64,000 nucleotides of DNA. Origin: Prevotella sp. GTDB lineage: Bacteria; Bacteroidota; Bacteroidia; Bacteroidales; Bacteroidaceae. The notes under the pieces are model-generated. The model worked only from the letters and a program-made list of their open reading frames with translations. It did not search any database and was not told the origin of the DNA. The DNA lies in NCBI GenBank assembly GCA_017554145.1, contig JAFZIZ010000004.1, positions 98,677-162,676 on the forward strand, written 5' to 3'. Positions 1 through 8,455 of this stretch are shown piece by piece (the stretch's first letter is position 1; every line of letters starts with the position of its first letter). Made by a program: the position numbers and the translations under genes.

Positions 1-137
1 GTCTCTGCGATGCCCATGATAACTGCCAGTCCCAATGTCAGCGGGACAAACAGCCAGTGATAGATGGCTGTCAGTGCAAACTGTGCTCTCGCCCAGTTGA
101 TGGAGCCGGCATCGATGCTCAATAGAAAGTCATTCAT
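1..137 (-). CDS. cydA: Cytochrome bd ubiquinol oxidase subunit I, N-terminus only
   Basis: Only the first 45 or so residues are in the window; the gene continues past its left edge. The start [20 protein letters not shown] and the following first membrane segment ([18 protein letters not shown]) are the characteristic CydA beginning, in which an N-terminal His is a heme ligand. CydA is the quinol-oxidising, heme b-carrying subunit of the high-affinity terminal oxidase in the inner membrane. It lies 16 bases after a DUF4492 gene on the same strand, which is the usual Bacteroidota cyd operon order. Confidence 0.9.
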   Translation of the reverse strand, partial: MNDFLLSIDAGSINWARAQFALTAIYHWLFVPLTLGLAVIMGIAE

Positions 138-153
138 ATTCGTATGATTTAAG

Positions 154-378
154 TTAGTGATTAGCCCGTTCTATCATCTCTGTTGCCACATAGTCAGGTT
201 CTTCGCCCTCGTTGGTGTGGCTTTTGAGAAAATCAGGAAAGAAAAATAGTTTTAGAATCACAAAGATAATAAACAACTTGATGAGGATGATAGCCCACAA
301 GGTACGCCCTATCCGCATATTGCGGAAACCATCATAATAGAGGTGAAAGACCTTATACCAGAAGCCTTGTTTCTTCAT
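154..378 (-). CDS. DUF4492 small membrane protein, cyd-operon associated
   Basis: 74-residue protein with one central hydrophobic helix (about residues 27-47, rich in I, L and F), a basic N-terminus and an acidic C-terminus. It matches my memory of the DUF4492 family, found directly upstream of cydA in Bacteroidetes. By position it may act as a small accessory subunit of cytochrome bd, as CydX does in proteobacteria, but that role is inferred from context only. It is the first gene of the minus-strand cyd operon and has a clear promoter just upstream. Confidence 0.8.
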   Translation of the reverse strand: MKKQGFWYKVFHLYYDGFRNMRIGRTLWAIILIKLFIIFVILKLFFFPDFLKSHTNEGEEPDYVATEMIERANH

Positions 379-409
379 AAGTTGTCCTCTTTTTTCGTTA
401 ATATTGATG

Positions 410-440
410 CAAATATAGTAAATAAATTCAAAACTGCCAA
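410..440 (-). promoter_or_regulatory. Promoter of the DUF4492-cydA operon
   Basis: On the minus strand, TTG (438-440) is followed after exactly 20 bases by TATATTTG (410-417), the Bacteroidota sigma-70 -33/-7 arrangement. The start codon of the DUF4492 gene lies about 32 bases downstream. Confidence 0.75.
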
Positions 441-447
441 TTTTTCT

Positions 448-478
448 TTGTAGATTTATGGAAAAAATTCTACCTTTG
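448..478 (+). promoter_or_regulatory. Promoter of the TolC/HlyD export operon
   Basis: TTG (448-450), 20-base spacer, TACCTTTG (471-478) on the plus strand. It is divergent from, and abuts, the cyd promoter. The first start codon is 47 bases further on. Confidence 0.8.
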
Positions 479-525
479 CACCGTTTTAATAAATAAAGGA
501 CGAGATACTGTATAGTATTTATTAT

Positions 526-1431
526 ATGGATAAGAAGATTATAATCATCCTTAGTGTTGTGATTGCTCTATTGATTGCAGGAGTGGCCTATCTCGCCTAT
601 AACCTGAACCAGCAGACACAAGCTAATAAGGATATGGAACAGTTGGCTGTACTGGACAAACAGGAGATGGAAAATGAATACCAGCAGTTTGCCGACCAGT
701 ATAGTGAGATGAAGACCCGCATCAATAATGACTCTATTATCGCTCAGTTGACTCGTGAACAGGAGCGCACACAGCAGTTGTTAGAGGAGTTGAAGAACAC
801 GAAGGCTACCAATGCGGCAGAAATCACTCGTTTAAAGAAGGAACTGGCTACCGTTCGTGCCGTGTTACGCAGTTATGTGTTGGAGATTGATTCTTTGAAT
901 CGTTTGAATCTGGCATTGCAGAATGAAAACGACAGAGTGCGTAGCGAGTTGGAAGAGAGTAATCAGCAGAATCAGGCGTTGACCTCTGATAATGCGACAC
1001 TTTCTGAGAAGGTGGCTATTGCCGCTCAATTGAATGCTGTGAATATCGATATCATGATGATTTACAAGGCCGCCCTTTCATCTAAGACAAAAGAGCGTGT
1101 GAAGCATCCTCATAAGATTGGCGGTTCTACCAACGAGATGAAGGTACGCTTTGTCCTCTCTCGTAATGTGACGGCATCCAATGGTATGCGTACAGTGTAT
1201 GTCAGGATTCTCACCCCTACGGGTAATGTCTTGAATGCCGCAGGTCAGTGTCCTTTTGAGGATAAGGAAGTCGACTTTACGGTGAAGAAAACGATAGAGT
1301 ACACGGGCGAGGAAATGCCGATGGAGTTATATGTTTCTAAGAAAGATACACTGATACCGGGAACCTATAGAGTCCAAGTGATTGTCGATGGACATGAGAT
1401 AGGCACCCGTTCTATAGAACTTGAAAAATAG
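526..1431 (+). CDS. Membrane-anchored coiled-coil protein, function unknown
   Basis: 301 residues: a single N-terminal membrane anchor (about residues 4-26), a long heptad-rich coiled coil (about 30-180, many Q, E, L and N), then a C-terminal domain of about 110 residues that looks beta-rich and reads like a small extracytoplasmic domain. I do not recognise a named family. It is the first gene of the export operon and ends only three bases before the TolC-like gene, so a structural or scaffold role in the envelope is plausible but not shown. Confidence 0.6.
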   Translation: MDKKIIIILSVVIALLIAGVAYLAYNLNQQTQANKDMEQLAVLDKQEMENEYQQFADQYSEMKTRINNDSIIAQLTREQERTQQLLEELKNTKATNAAEITRLKKELATVRAVLRSYVLEIDSLNRLNLALQNENDRVRSELEESNQQNQALTSDNATLSEKVAIAAQLNAVNIDIMMIYKAALSSKTKERVKHPHKIGGSTNEMKVRFVLSRNVTASNGMRTVYVRILTPTGNVLNAAGQCPFEDKEVDFTVKKTIEYTGEEMPMELYVSKKDTLIPGTYRVQVIVDGHEIGTRSIELEK

Positions 1432-1434
1432 CCC

Positions 1435-2934
1435 ATGAATAAGAAATTAGTTATTTTCCTGTTGACATGTGTGACGCTACCTGTTGGGGCGCAACAGTTA
1501 TTGACGCTGGACAGTTGTCGGGCAATGGCTTTGCGTAACAACAAGCAGTTGAGCATTTCACGCGTCCAACAGGACGTGGCAGTTAATCTGCGCAAGTCGG
1601 CACGTACTAAATACCTGCCGCATGTGAGTGCTGTTGGCGGCTATATGTGGACCAGCAAGGAAATCTCACTGCTCAATGACGAGCAGAAAGAGAAACTTTC
1701 AAACATGGGAAGTTCGCTGGCTACAGGTATAGAAGGAAAGGTGGGACAGTTAATGTCACAGGTACCGTCTGCTGTCTGGGATATGTTAGGCGCGATGGGT
1801 ATTACCCAAGAGAGTATTGCAGCCAACGTGGCTCATCTCTCTAATGCGATTGCTACCCCTCTGAATGGATTCGGTCAGGGCGTTGTCGATGCGTTTCGTT
1901 CCGATACGCGTAATATGTTTACCGGTGCCATCGTAGTGACTCAACCCGTCTTTATGGGTGGTAGTATTATTGCTTTGAACAAGATGGCTGATATCAAGGA
2001 GGAACTGGCATGCAACAGTATGGAGGCAAAGCGTCAGGCTACCTTGTATGAGATAGACCAAGCCTATTGGCAGGTGGTTTCCCTGAAACATAAACAGAAA
2101 CTGGCAGAGAGTTACCTTGAATTAATCAAGAAACTGGATGGTGATGTCCAGAAAATGATAGAAGAGGGTGTCGCTACCCGTTCTGAAGGTCTGAGCGTCA
2201 GCGTAAAGGTGAATGAGGCAGAGATGACGTTGGCAAAGGTAAACGACGGTCTTTCGCTTTCGAAGATGTATCTGGCTCAGATATGTGGACTTCCGATGAA
2301 CGAGACTATCATACTTGCCGATGAGGATACGGAGAATCTCGCTACGGTGGAACTGACACCACAGTTGAATGTGGAATCTGCTGTAAGTAATCGTCCCGAA
2401 CTGAAGATGCTGCAGAATGCAGTGGATCTGAGTAAGCAGACGACGAATCTATTGAAGGCTGGTAATCTCCCTCAGGTATCCTTGATTGGTGGCTATGCTG
2501 TCAGCAATCCTAATCTGTATAATGGCTTCCAGAAAAAGTTCACTGGTGTATGGAATGTCGGTGTGATGGTTACCATTCCTGTATGGAACTGGGGCGATGT
2601 GACCTATAAGGTACGTGCTTCGAAGGGAGCCACGACGATTGCCAACCTCGAACTTGATGAGGCTCGTGAGAAGATAGAACTGCAAGTCAATCAAAGCACG
2701 TTCCGTGTGAACGAGGCCAATAAGAACCTGCAACTGGCAATGGCAAGTACCAAGAGTGCTGAAGAAAACCTTCGTACGGCTAATCTCGGATTCCGGGAGG
2801 GTGTCATCTCGCCTACTACCGTGATGGAGGCACAGACGGCTTGGCTAAAAGCTCAGTCGCAGAAGATTGATGCGGAAATAGACGTGAAACTCAGTCAGGT
2901 GAACTTGCAGAAAGCTTTGGGAACATTAGAATAA
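1435..2934 (+). CDS. TolC-family outer-membrane efflux protein
   Basis: 499 residues with a Sec signal peptide (MNKKLVIFLLTCVTLPVGAQ) followed by LDSCRAMALRNNKQL, the usual start of an outer membrane efflux protein repeat. Two such repeats are visible (about residues 22-270 and 290-495), including the second-repeat helix ending (VSPTTVMEAQ-like, here GVISPTTVMEAQTAW). A stretch at about 75-160 is longer than in compact TolC proteins. TolC trimers form the outer-membrane channel of tripartite pumps; the partner adaptor and permeases follow in the same operon. The start is ATG, three bases after the previous stop. Confidence 0.9.
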   Translation: MNKKLVIFLLTCVTLPVGAQQLLTLDSCRAMALRNNKQLSISRVQQDVAVNLRKSARTKYLPHVSAVGGYMWTSKEISLLNDEQKEKLSNMGSSLATGIEGKVGQLMSQVPSAVWDMLGAMGITQESIAANVAHLSNAIATPLNGFGQGVVDAFRSDTRNMFTGAIVVTQPVFMGGSIIALNKMADIKEELACNSMEAKRQATLYEIDQAYWQVVSLKHKQKLAESYLELIKKLDGDVQKMIEEGVATRSEGLSVSVKVNEAEMTLAKVNDGLSLSKMYLAQICGLPMNETIILADEDTENLATVELTPQLNVESAVSNRPELKMLQNAVDLSKQTTNLLKAGNLPQVSLIGGYAVSNPNLYNGFQKKFTGVWNVGVMVTIPVWNWGDVTYKVRASKGATTIANLELDEAREKIELQVNQSTFRVNEANKNLQLAMASTKSAEENLRTANLGFREGVISPTTVMEAQTAWLKAQSQKIDAEIDVKLSQVNLQKALGTLE

Positions 2935-2967
2935 TTAATCGTTATACCGTAATTACGTAATAAGAAT

Positions 2968-3951
2968 ATGAGTGCAAAAAGTCAACATAACAACATCCTG
3001 CTCGCCATCTTAGGTTTTGTGGCAGTAGTAGCCTTGGTGGCTGTAATAGGTTTCTTTGCCTTCGGACGTGATCCTGAGTTGATTCAGGGTCAGGTGGAAG
3101 TCAGTGAGTATCGTGTATCAAGTAAAGTACCTGGACGTATTCTGGAACTCCGTGTGAAGGAAGGCGACTTCGTGAAGGTAGGTGATACCCTCGCTATTCT
3201 CGATGCCCCAGAAGTTCGTGCGAAGATGGAACAGGCACAGAGTGCAGAGAATGCCGCTGCCGCTCAGGAAGAGATGGCTCGCAATGGTGCCCGTCAGGAA
3301 CAGATACAGGGTGCCTATCAGTTGATGATGCAGGCAAAGGCTGGTTTGGAGATTGCTGAGAAGTCATACCATCGTGTACAGCGTCTGTATGACGAAGGTG
3401 TGATGAGTGCCCAGAAGCGTGATGAGGCTTATGCCAACTACAAGGCGATGGAGGCACAGGCAAAGGCTGCCGAGAGTCAGTATCAGATGGCTCGCAATGG
3501 TGCTCGTCGTGAAGAGAAGATGGCTGCTGCTGCGATGGTAGGTCGTGCCCGTGGTGCCGTTCAGGAAGTAAACTCCTATATCAACGAGACGGTACAGATT
3601 GCCCAGATGGAGGGTGAGGTCAGTGATGTCTATCCGAAGGTAGGTGAGTTGGTTGGCACTGGTTCTCCGATTATGAATATTTCTGTCATGAAGGATATGT
3701 GGGGCACGTTCAATGTCCGTGAGGACCAACTCAACGGATTGGCCGTCGGTAAGACGTTTGAGGCTTTTGTTCCTGCTTTCAACAAGACCATCCAGATGAA
3801 GGTCTATTATATGAAGGACCAGGGCTCGTATGCTGTCTGGAAAGCCACGAAGGCGAACGGTCAGTATGACCTGAAGACGTTCGAGGTGAAAGCCCGTCCT
3901 GTAGAGAAACTGGAAGGCTTACGTCCTGGAATGTCGCTGGTGATTAAATAG
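2968..3951 (+). CDS. HlyD/EmrA-type periplasmic adaptor
   Basis: 327 residues. There is one N-terminal membrane helix (about 10-30), then the biotinyl-lipoyl half motif (VPGRILELRVKEGDFVKVGD), a long alpha hairpin rich in A, Q and E with two similar segments (both contain MARNGAR), and the second half of the lipoyl/beta-barrel domain. This is the membrane fusion protein layout linking an inner-membrane transporter to TolC. The closest general type is the YhiI/YbhG adaptor used with ABC-2 permeases, which agrees with the two permease genes that follow. Confidence 0.9.
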   Translation: MSAKSQHNNILLAILGFVAVVALVAVIGFFAFGRDPELIQGQVEVSEYRVSSKVPGRILELRVKEGDFVKVGDTLAILDAPEVRAKMEQAQSAENAAAAQEEMARNGARQEQIQGAYQLMMQAKAGLEIAEKSYHRVQRLYDEGVMSAQKRDEAYANYKAMEAQAKAAESQYQMARNGARREEKMAAAAMVGRARGAVQEVNSYINETVQIAQMEGEVSDVYPKVGELVGTGSPIMNISVMKDMWGTFNVREDQLNGLAVGKTFEAFVPAFNKTIQMKVYYMKDQGSYAVWKATKANGQYDLKTFEVKARPVEKLEGLRPGMSLVIK

Positions 3952-3985
3952 TTTACAGTTGACTGTTTAAAGTTTGAAGTTGAAG
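3951..3985. repeat. Heptamer array a (5 units) at a gene start
   Basis: Five consecutive 7-base units of the type GTTTAMA/GTTGAAG, beginning directly after the hlyD-like stop codon. The likely TTG start codon(s) of the next gene (3974 or 3980) lie inside the array, so the array supplies the translation start and the first residues of the permease. Confidence 0.7.
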
Positions 3986-5149
3986 GCGATAAGGCAAATA
4001 TATGAGATTGCTTTGCGCGAATGTGACATCATTCGCCATAACCCCATGTACCTTTTCTGCATGGTGATCTTCCCCCTTGCCGTGATGTTCTTCTTCACGT
4101 CAATGATGGGCTCTGGACAACCAACAGAATTGCCGATAGGTATCGTCGACCTTGACAATACCTCTACTTCCAGACGAATTGTCCGTAATCTGGATGCGTT
4201 TCAGACGAGTCATGTCGTGGCACGCTATCCGTCAGTTAACGAGGCGCGTTCGGCCATCCAGCAGAATCAGATCTATGCGTTCCTGTATATCCCCAAAGGA
4301 ACCACCGATGATCTTTTGTCCAGTCGACAGCCGAAGATTTCCTTCTACTATTCGATGACCTCTGTGCTGAGCGGTTCACTGCTCTATCGCGACCTGAAGA
4401 CTATCTCGATGTTAGGGTCTGCCTCTGTAGGACAGGCAACGATGCGTGCAAAGGGCTTTACCGACCAGCAGATACGTTCCTTCCTACAGCCTATTGCTGT
4501 GAACTTACATCAGATCAACAACCCTGCCACCGACTATAATGTCTATCTCTCTACGATGATGGTACCCGGTGTGATGATGTTGTTCATTTTCCTGATTACT
4601 GCTTATGCTATCGGTACGGAGTTGAAGTTCAATCGTTCGAAGGAGTGGCTTTCCCTTGCTGACAACCGCATTAGTGTCGCACTCATAGGAAAGTTCTTGC
4701 CTCATACCTTGATATACCTGATCATGACATTGGGTTATGCGTATTATGTCTATGGCATTTTGGGATTCCCCCATCCGGGAGGTGTAACGAAAATCGTGTT
4801 GCTGGCGTTTATGCAGGTGTTCTCGTCCATGGGCTTTGGCATCTTCGCTTTCGGTCTGATGCCTTCCCTACGCATGTCGATGAGTATCTGTTCCCTCTGG
4901 GCGGTGTTGAGTTTCTCCATGGTAGGCTCTGCCTTCCCCGTGATGGGTATGGATGCACCCTTGCAGTCTTTGTCGTGGCTGTTCCCACTGCGCCATTACT
5001 ATATGATTTATCAGATATGTGTGTTTAACGGTAATCCGTTGCTGGATGCCTGGTTCCATTTTGCGGCATTGGCAGGCTTTGCCCTGTTGCCCATCATGGT
5101 GGTCAGGAAGATTCGCAATGCGATGCTGACTTATGTATATATTCCGTAA
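3974..5149 (+). CDS. ABC-2 type transporter permease (first of two)
   Basis: 391 residues of the ABC2_membrane_3 type: one N-terminal membrane helix (about residues 20-40), a large extracytoplasmic domain (about 50-185), then five helices to about 380. No ATG lies before the first membrane helix, so the start must be TTG at 3974 (or 3980), both inside heptamer array a. Four bases separate its stop from the next permease start. The pair presumably forms a heterodimeric export channel working with the upstream HlyD and TolC proteins. No ATP-binding subunit is encoded in the operon. Confidence 0.85.
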   Translation: MKLKAIRQIYEIALRECDIIRHNPMYLFCMVIFPLAVMFFFTSMMGSGQPTELPIGIVDLDNTSTSRRIVRNLDAFQTSHVVARYPSVNEARSAIQQNQIYAFLYIPKGTTDDLLSSRQPKISFYYSMTSVLSGSLLYRDLKTISMLGSASVGQATMRAKGFTDQQIRSFLQPIAVNLHQINNPATDYNVYLSTMMVPGVMMLFIFLITAYAIGTELKFNRSKEWLSLADNRISVALIGKFLPHTLIYLIMTLGYAYYVYGILGFPHPGGVTKIVLLAFMQVFSSMGFGIFAFGLMPSLRMSMSICSLWAVLSFSMVGSAFPVMGMDAPLQSLSWLFPLRHYYMIYQICVFNGNPLLDAWFHFAALAGFALLPIMVVRKIRNAMLTYVYIP

Positions 5150-5152
5150 AAG

Positions 5153-6424
5153 ATGAAGAAAGACGGACTGTTACAGACGATAATCGAGGGCATCTACGAT
5201 GCTTGCTACATCTGGAGAGAAGAGATGCGCCAGACCATCAAGGACGAGGGCGTGCTCATCTTCTTTATCTTGGTGCCGCTGGTCTATCCGTTGCTTTATT
5301 CGTGGATATACAATAATGAGGTCATCCATGAGGTGCCCGTTGTCGTTGTTGACGACAGCCATACTGCCATGAGTCGTCAACTGATACAGAAATGCGATGC
5401 CGCCCCTGACGTGAAGATTGCCTATTATGCCTCCGATATGGACGAGGCAAAGATGCTGATTAGTCGTCAGGTGGTGAAGGCCATCTATTATATCCCTTCT
5501 GATTTCCAGACGAGACTGAACCGTATGGAGCAGACGGTGATGAGTGTCTATTGCGACATGAGTCTAATGCTGACCTATAAGGCAGCGTATATGGCGGCAG
5601 TGGCAGCTACGCAGGAGATGAATAGTGAGATACAGGTGAAACTCTCTGGTCATTATACGCAACGGGAGGAACAGATACAGACGCGTCCGCTGGACTATGA
5701 CGCTCAACCCATCTTCAATCCCGCTGGAGGCTATGGCTCCTTTGTCCTTCCTGCAGTATTAGTACTTATCCTGCAACAGACGTTGGTATTGGGTATCGGT
5801 CTGTCGGCAGGTACCTCACGAGAGTCCAACCGCTATCAGGACTTAGTACCTATTCAAAAGCACTATCATGGCACGTTCCGTATCGTACTCGGTAAGTCGA
5901 TGTGCTATTTCATGATCTATGCCGTGATGGCAGCCTATCTGACGGTAGTCGTACCCCGCCTGTTCCATTTCCCATGCCTCGCCCACTGGCAGGATTTATT
6001 GGCATTGATGTTCCCTTACCTGTTGGCATGTATCTTCTTCGGTATCACCGTATCCTGTCTAATACGCTATCGTGAGAATGTGATGCTGCTGGTAGTCTTC
6101 GTGTCCCTGCCGTTGCTCTTCATGACGGGTGTGTCATGGCCGCAGTCGAATATCCCAGGCTTTTGGCAGGGAGTGTCGTGGCTCTTCCCTTCCACCTTCG
6201 GCGTTCGTGGCTATGTACGTTTGAACTCCATGGGAGCCACGTTGAGTGATATCATGCTCGAATACCGCATATTGTGGATACAGGCATTTGTTTATTTCGT
6301 CATCGCCTTCCTGGTCTATCGTTATCAGATTGCTCAGGCACGCTTGCATGCCTTGGAGCGTTTGGAGTTCCTGAAACATAAGAAGGCTTCGAAGATGGCG
6401 GAAGTGGCAGAAGATAAAGGTTAA
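5153..6424 (+). CDS. ABC-2 type transporter permease (second of two)
   Basis: 423 residues with the same layout as the preceding gene: an N-terminal helix (about 35-52), an extracytoplasmic domain (about 55-190), then a cluster of helices from about 195 to 400 and a basic C-terminal tail (KHKKASKMAEVAEDKG). The stop codon lies inside heptamer array b. Substrate unknown; related E. coli pairs (YbhR/YbhS) are drug exporters, but that cannot be inferred here. Confidence 0.85.
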   Translation: MKKDGLLQTIIEGIYDACYIWREEMRQTIKDEGVLIFFILVPLVYPLLYSWIYNNEVIHEVPVVVVDDSHTAMSRQLIQKCDAAPDVKIAYYASDMDEAKMLISRQVVKAIYYIPSDFQTRLNRMEQTVMSVYCDMSLMLTYKAAYMAAVAATQEMNSEIQVKLSGHYTQREEQIQTRPLDYDAQPIFNPAGGYGSFVLPAVLVLILQQTLVLGIGLSAGTSRESNRYQDLVPIQKHYHGTFRIVLGKSMCYFMIYAVMAAYLTVVVPRLFHFPCLAHWQDLLALMFPYLLACIFFGITVSCLIRYRENVMLLVVFVSLPLLFMTGVSWPQSNIPGFWQGVSWLFPSTFGVRGYVRLNSMGATLSDIMLEYRILWIQAFVYFVIAFLVYRYQIAQARLHALERLEFLKHKKASKMAEVAEDKG

Positions 6425-6439
6425 AGTTTAAAGGTTAAA
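6419..6439. repeat. Heptamer array b (3 units) over a stop codon
   Basis: Three 7-base units GGTTAAA / GTTTAAA / GGTTAAA in direct register. The first contains the TAA stop of the second ABC permease. Confidence 0.6.
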
Positions 6440-6460
6440 GAAGAAAATAATATATTGAAA

Positions 6461-6856
6461 ATGAAAAAGATTATTTTTAGTTTAACAATGTGTATGGCAC
6501 TGGTCGTACTGTTGATAAGTGCCAAGAAAGATGATGGTGTCATCACCAAGGAAAATGGTATGTATGTGGTGAATACCTCCACGCTTGCTGCTGATGTGGA
6601 TGGCTATATCGGAGCCACTCCCCTGAAGATTTATATCAGGAACAATAAGATTGAGAAGATTGAGGCCCTTCCCAACAAGGAGACGCCTAAATACTTCGCC
6701 AAAATCAAGAAACAGTTACTCGACAAGTGGAATGGTAAGACCGTCAAGGAAGCACTGAAGGCACAAGTAGATGGTGTTACGGGTGCTACTCTCTCTTCCG
6801 ATGCTGTCAAGGAGAATATCAAGCGCGGCTTGGAGTATTATCAGAAGCATAAGTAA
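6461..6856 (+). CDS. Secreted FMN-binding domain protein
   Basis: 131 residues from the ATG at 6461 (an in-frame TTG six bases upstream is less likely). There is a signal peptide or anchor (about 1-22), then an FMN-binding (NqrC/RnfG-like) domain ending in DGVTGATLSSDAV. This fits the D-x-x-S/T-G-A-T motif in which the last Thr is flavinylated by ApbE; an apbE gene lies at 39178-40203. Its place at the end of the export operon suggests an electron-transfer role at the cell surface or periplasm, which is an inference. It ends just before a strong bidirectional terminator. Confidence 0.75.
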   Translation: MKKIIFSLTMCMALVVLLISAKKDDGVITKENGMYVVNTSTLAADVDGYIGATPLKIYIRNNKIEKIEALPNKETPKYFAKIKKQLLDKWNGKTVKEALKAQVDGVTGATLSSDAVKENIKRGLEYYQKHK

Positions 6857-6868
6857 GGTACTTATAAT

Positions 6869-6902
6869 AACGAATCGGGAGCCATTTGGCTCCCGATTCG
6901 TT
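6869..6902. terminator. Bidirectional terminator between the FMN-binding gene and preA
   Basis: A perfect 15-bp stem (6869-6883 with 6888-6902) with loop ATTT; the core is GAGCC-ATTT-GGCTC. It lies between convergent genes. The same core recurs at 52491 and, slightly changed, at 57148. Confidence 0.85.
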
Positions 6903-6934
6903 AGAAATGTCAACTACCCCCAATCATCATTTTT

Positions 6935-8413
6935 TTATTTCTTATGAATACGCTTCGTTACGCCGATGGCGCCTGACGGGCAGACGAGGCGGCAGAGGTG
7001 ACAACCGACACACTTGGTACCTACAATACGGGGTTGACGCGTCTCATGGTCGAAAACAATCGCTTGATGTCCACCATCGTTACATGATACCTCACAACGT
7101 CCACAACCGATACACAGTTCTTTGTCTATCTTTGGATAGATAATGGTGTCACGATCCAGATGGTCGGGTTTCATAAACGACGGCAACTGCTCACCTACCA
7201 ACTCCTGCAGGTGAGTGATGTTGCGTTTGGCCATATAACGCTGGAGTCCAAGTGTGAGGTCGTCGATGATGCGATAGCCGTACTGCATCACGGCGGTACA
7301 TACCTGTACGTTACTACAACCTAACTGAATGAACTCCAATGCATCGCGCCACGTCTCGATACCTCCTATACCACTCAATTGAAAGTTTAGAGTGGAGAGT
7401 TTAGAATTTAGAGTTTGCATTTGGGCGAGTTCCAGGATGTGACGCAAGGCAATAGGGCGGACGGCACGGCCAGAGTAGCCGGAAATGGTACGCTGTCCTG
7501 ACACCTCCGAGTCGAAGGTCATCGTCACACTCTTGATGGTGTTGATGGCCGAGATGGCGTCGGCACCGGCCTCTACGCAGGCAGCGGCAGGTTCCGTGAT
7601 ATGCGTGATGTTAGGCGTCATCTTAGGAATGACGGGAATTTTTACGCTCTGCTTCACACAGGCCGTATAGGTTTTTACTAATTCAGGACTCTGACCGACA
7701 TCGCTGCCCATGCCCTCGTGCTTCATCTGCGGGCACGAGAAGTTCAGCTCTACAGCGTCGCAGCCTGCCTTCTCGGCCATCTTCGCCAGACGGATCCACT
7801 CTTCCTCGGTCTGTCCCATGATGGAGGCGATGACCACCTTCGTGGGATAGTCCTGCTTCAGACGGTGCAGGATGTCGAAGTCCATCTCTATAGGATTCTC
7901 GCTCAACTGTTCCATGTTACGGAAACCGTAGAAGTCACCGTGCGTGGCATTGTTATGCATGGCATCGAAGCGAGGCGAAACCTCACGTATCTCCTGCATG
8001 CAGATGGTCTTGTAAAACACTCCTGCCCAGCCGGCATCAAAGGCACGTGCCACCATCTCGTAGTTGGTACATACCGCCGAAGAGGCGAGGAAAAACGGGT
8101 TCTCACACTTGATGCCGCAGAACGTGATATCGAGTGTAGGATAATGGCTATCGTCCACATCATCCTTACTGATGCTACGCAGTATCTCCTTGATACGAAT
8201 AGGCCAGTTGTAGTGGATGCAGGCCTGTTCTGCCCGCTCTAAATCAGCATCGCTACAGTCCTTCACCCAACGCAGGGCGGGTTTATGGTTGTCAAAACGG
8301 ATGGCACGAATAGCCCGTGCAGGGTCGCCCGTTTTGCAGGCTTTGGTACATGGAGCATCCTGGCACAGCAAACAACGGCTGGCTTCCTCATAGATATTTA
8401 TTCGCCTATTCAT
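6935..8413 (-). CDS. preA: NAD-dependent dihydropyrimidine dehydrogenase subunit PreA (DHODH-like iron-sulfur flavoprotein)
   Basis: 492 residues in three parts. The N-terminal domain of about 75 residues has four Cys (C14, C17, C22, C26) resembling part of the GltD/PreT iron-sulfur domain. Next is an FMN TIM barrel of the dihydroorotate dehydrogenase family (about 90-400, with ELNFSCPQ and SGIGGI). The C-terminus has two 4Fe-4S motifs (CIGCGRCEVSC, CVGCHLCRLVCP). PreA with PreT reduces uracil and thymine with NADH. E. coli PreA, about 410 residues, lacks the N-terminal domain. No preT is in the window, so its electron partner is unknown. Residues about 332-345 come from a heptamer repeat inserted before the SGIGGI strand. 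Confidence 0.85.
   Translation of the reverse strand: MNRRINIYEEASRCLLCQDAPCTKACKTGDPARAIRAIRFDNHKPALRWVKDCSDADLERAEQACIHYNWPIRIKEILRSISKDDVDDSHYPTLDITFCGIKCENPFFLASSAVCTNYEMVARAFDAGWAGVFYKTICMQEIREVSPRFDAMHNNATHGDFYGFRNMEQLSENPIEMDFDILHRLKQDYPTKVVIASIMGQTEEEWIRLAKMAEKAGCDAVELNFSCPQMKHEGMGSDVGQSPELVKTYTACVKQSVKIPVIPKMTPNITHITEPAAACVEAGADAISAINTIKSVTMTFDSEVSGQRTISGYSGRAVRPIALRHILELAQMQTLNSKLSTLNFQLSGIGGIETWRDALEFIQLGCSNVQVCTAVMQYGYRIIDDLTLGLQRYMAKRNITHLQELVGEQLPSFMKPDHLDRDTIIYPKIDKELCIGCGRCEVSCNDGGHQAIVFDHETRQPRIVGTKCVGCHLCRLVCPSGAIGVTKRIHKK
7379..7420. repeat. Heptamer array c (6 units) inside preA
   Basis: Six 7-base units close to TTTAGAG (plus-strand reading), 42 bases in all. Read on the minus strand it encodes a peptide with a 7-residue period (TLNSKLS then TLNFQLS), placed between a helix and the SGIGGI strand of the barrel. 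Confidence 0.8.
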
Positions 8414-8455
8414 AGTTTTATTTTTAGTTTATTATTACAATTCTATCTGGTGGGA

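Noticed and set aside
2935-2967. Possible heptamer array between the tolC-like and hlyD-like genes
   Set aside because: Only loose similarity between 7-base blocks; not convincing.
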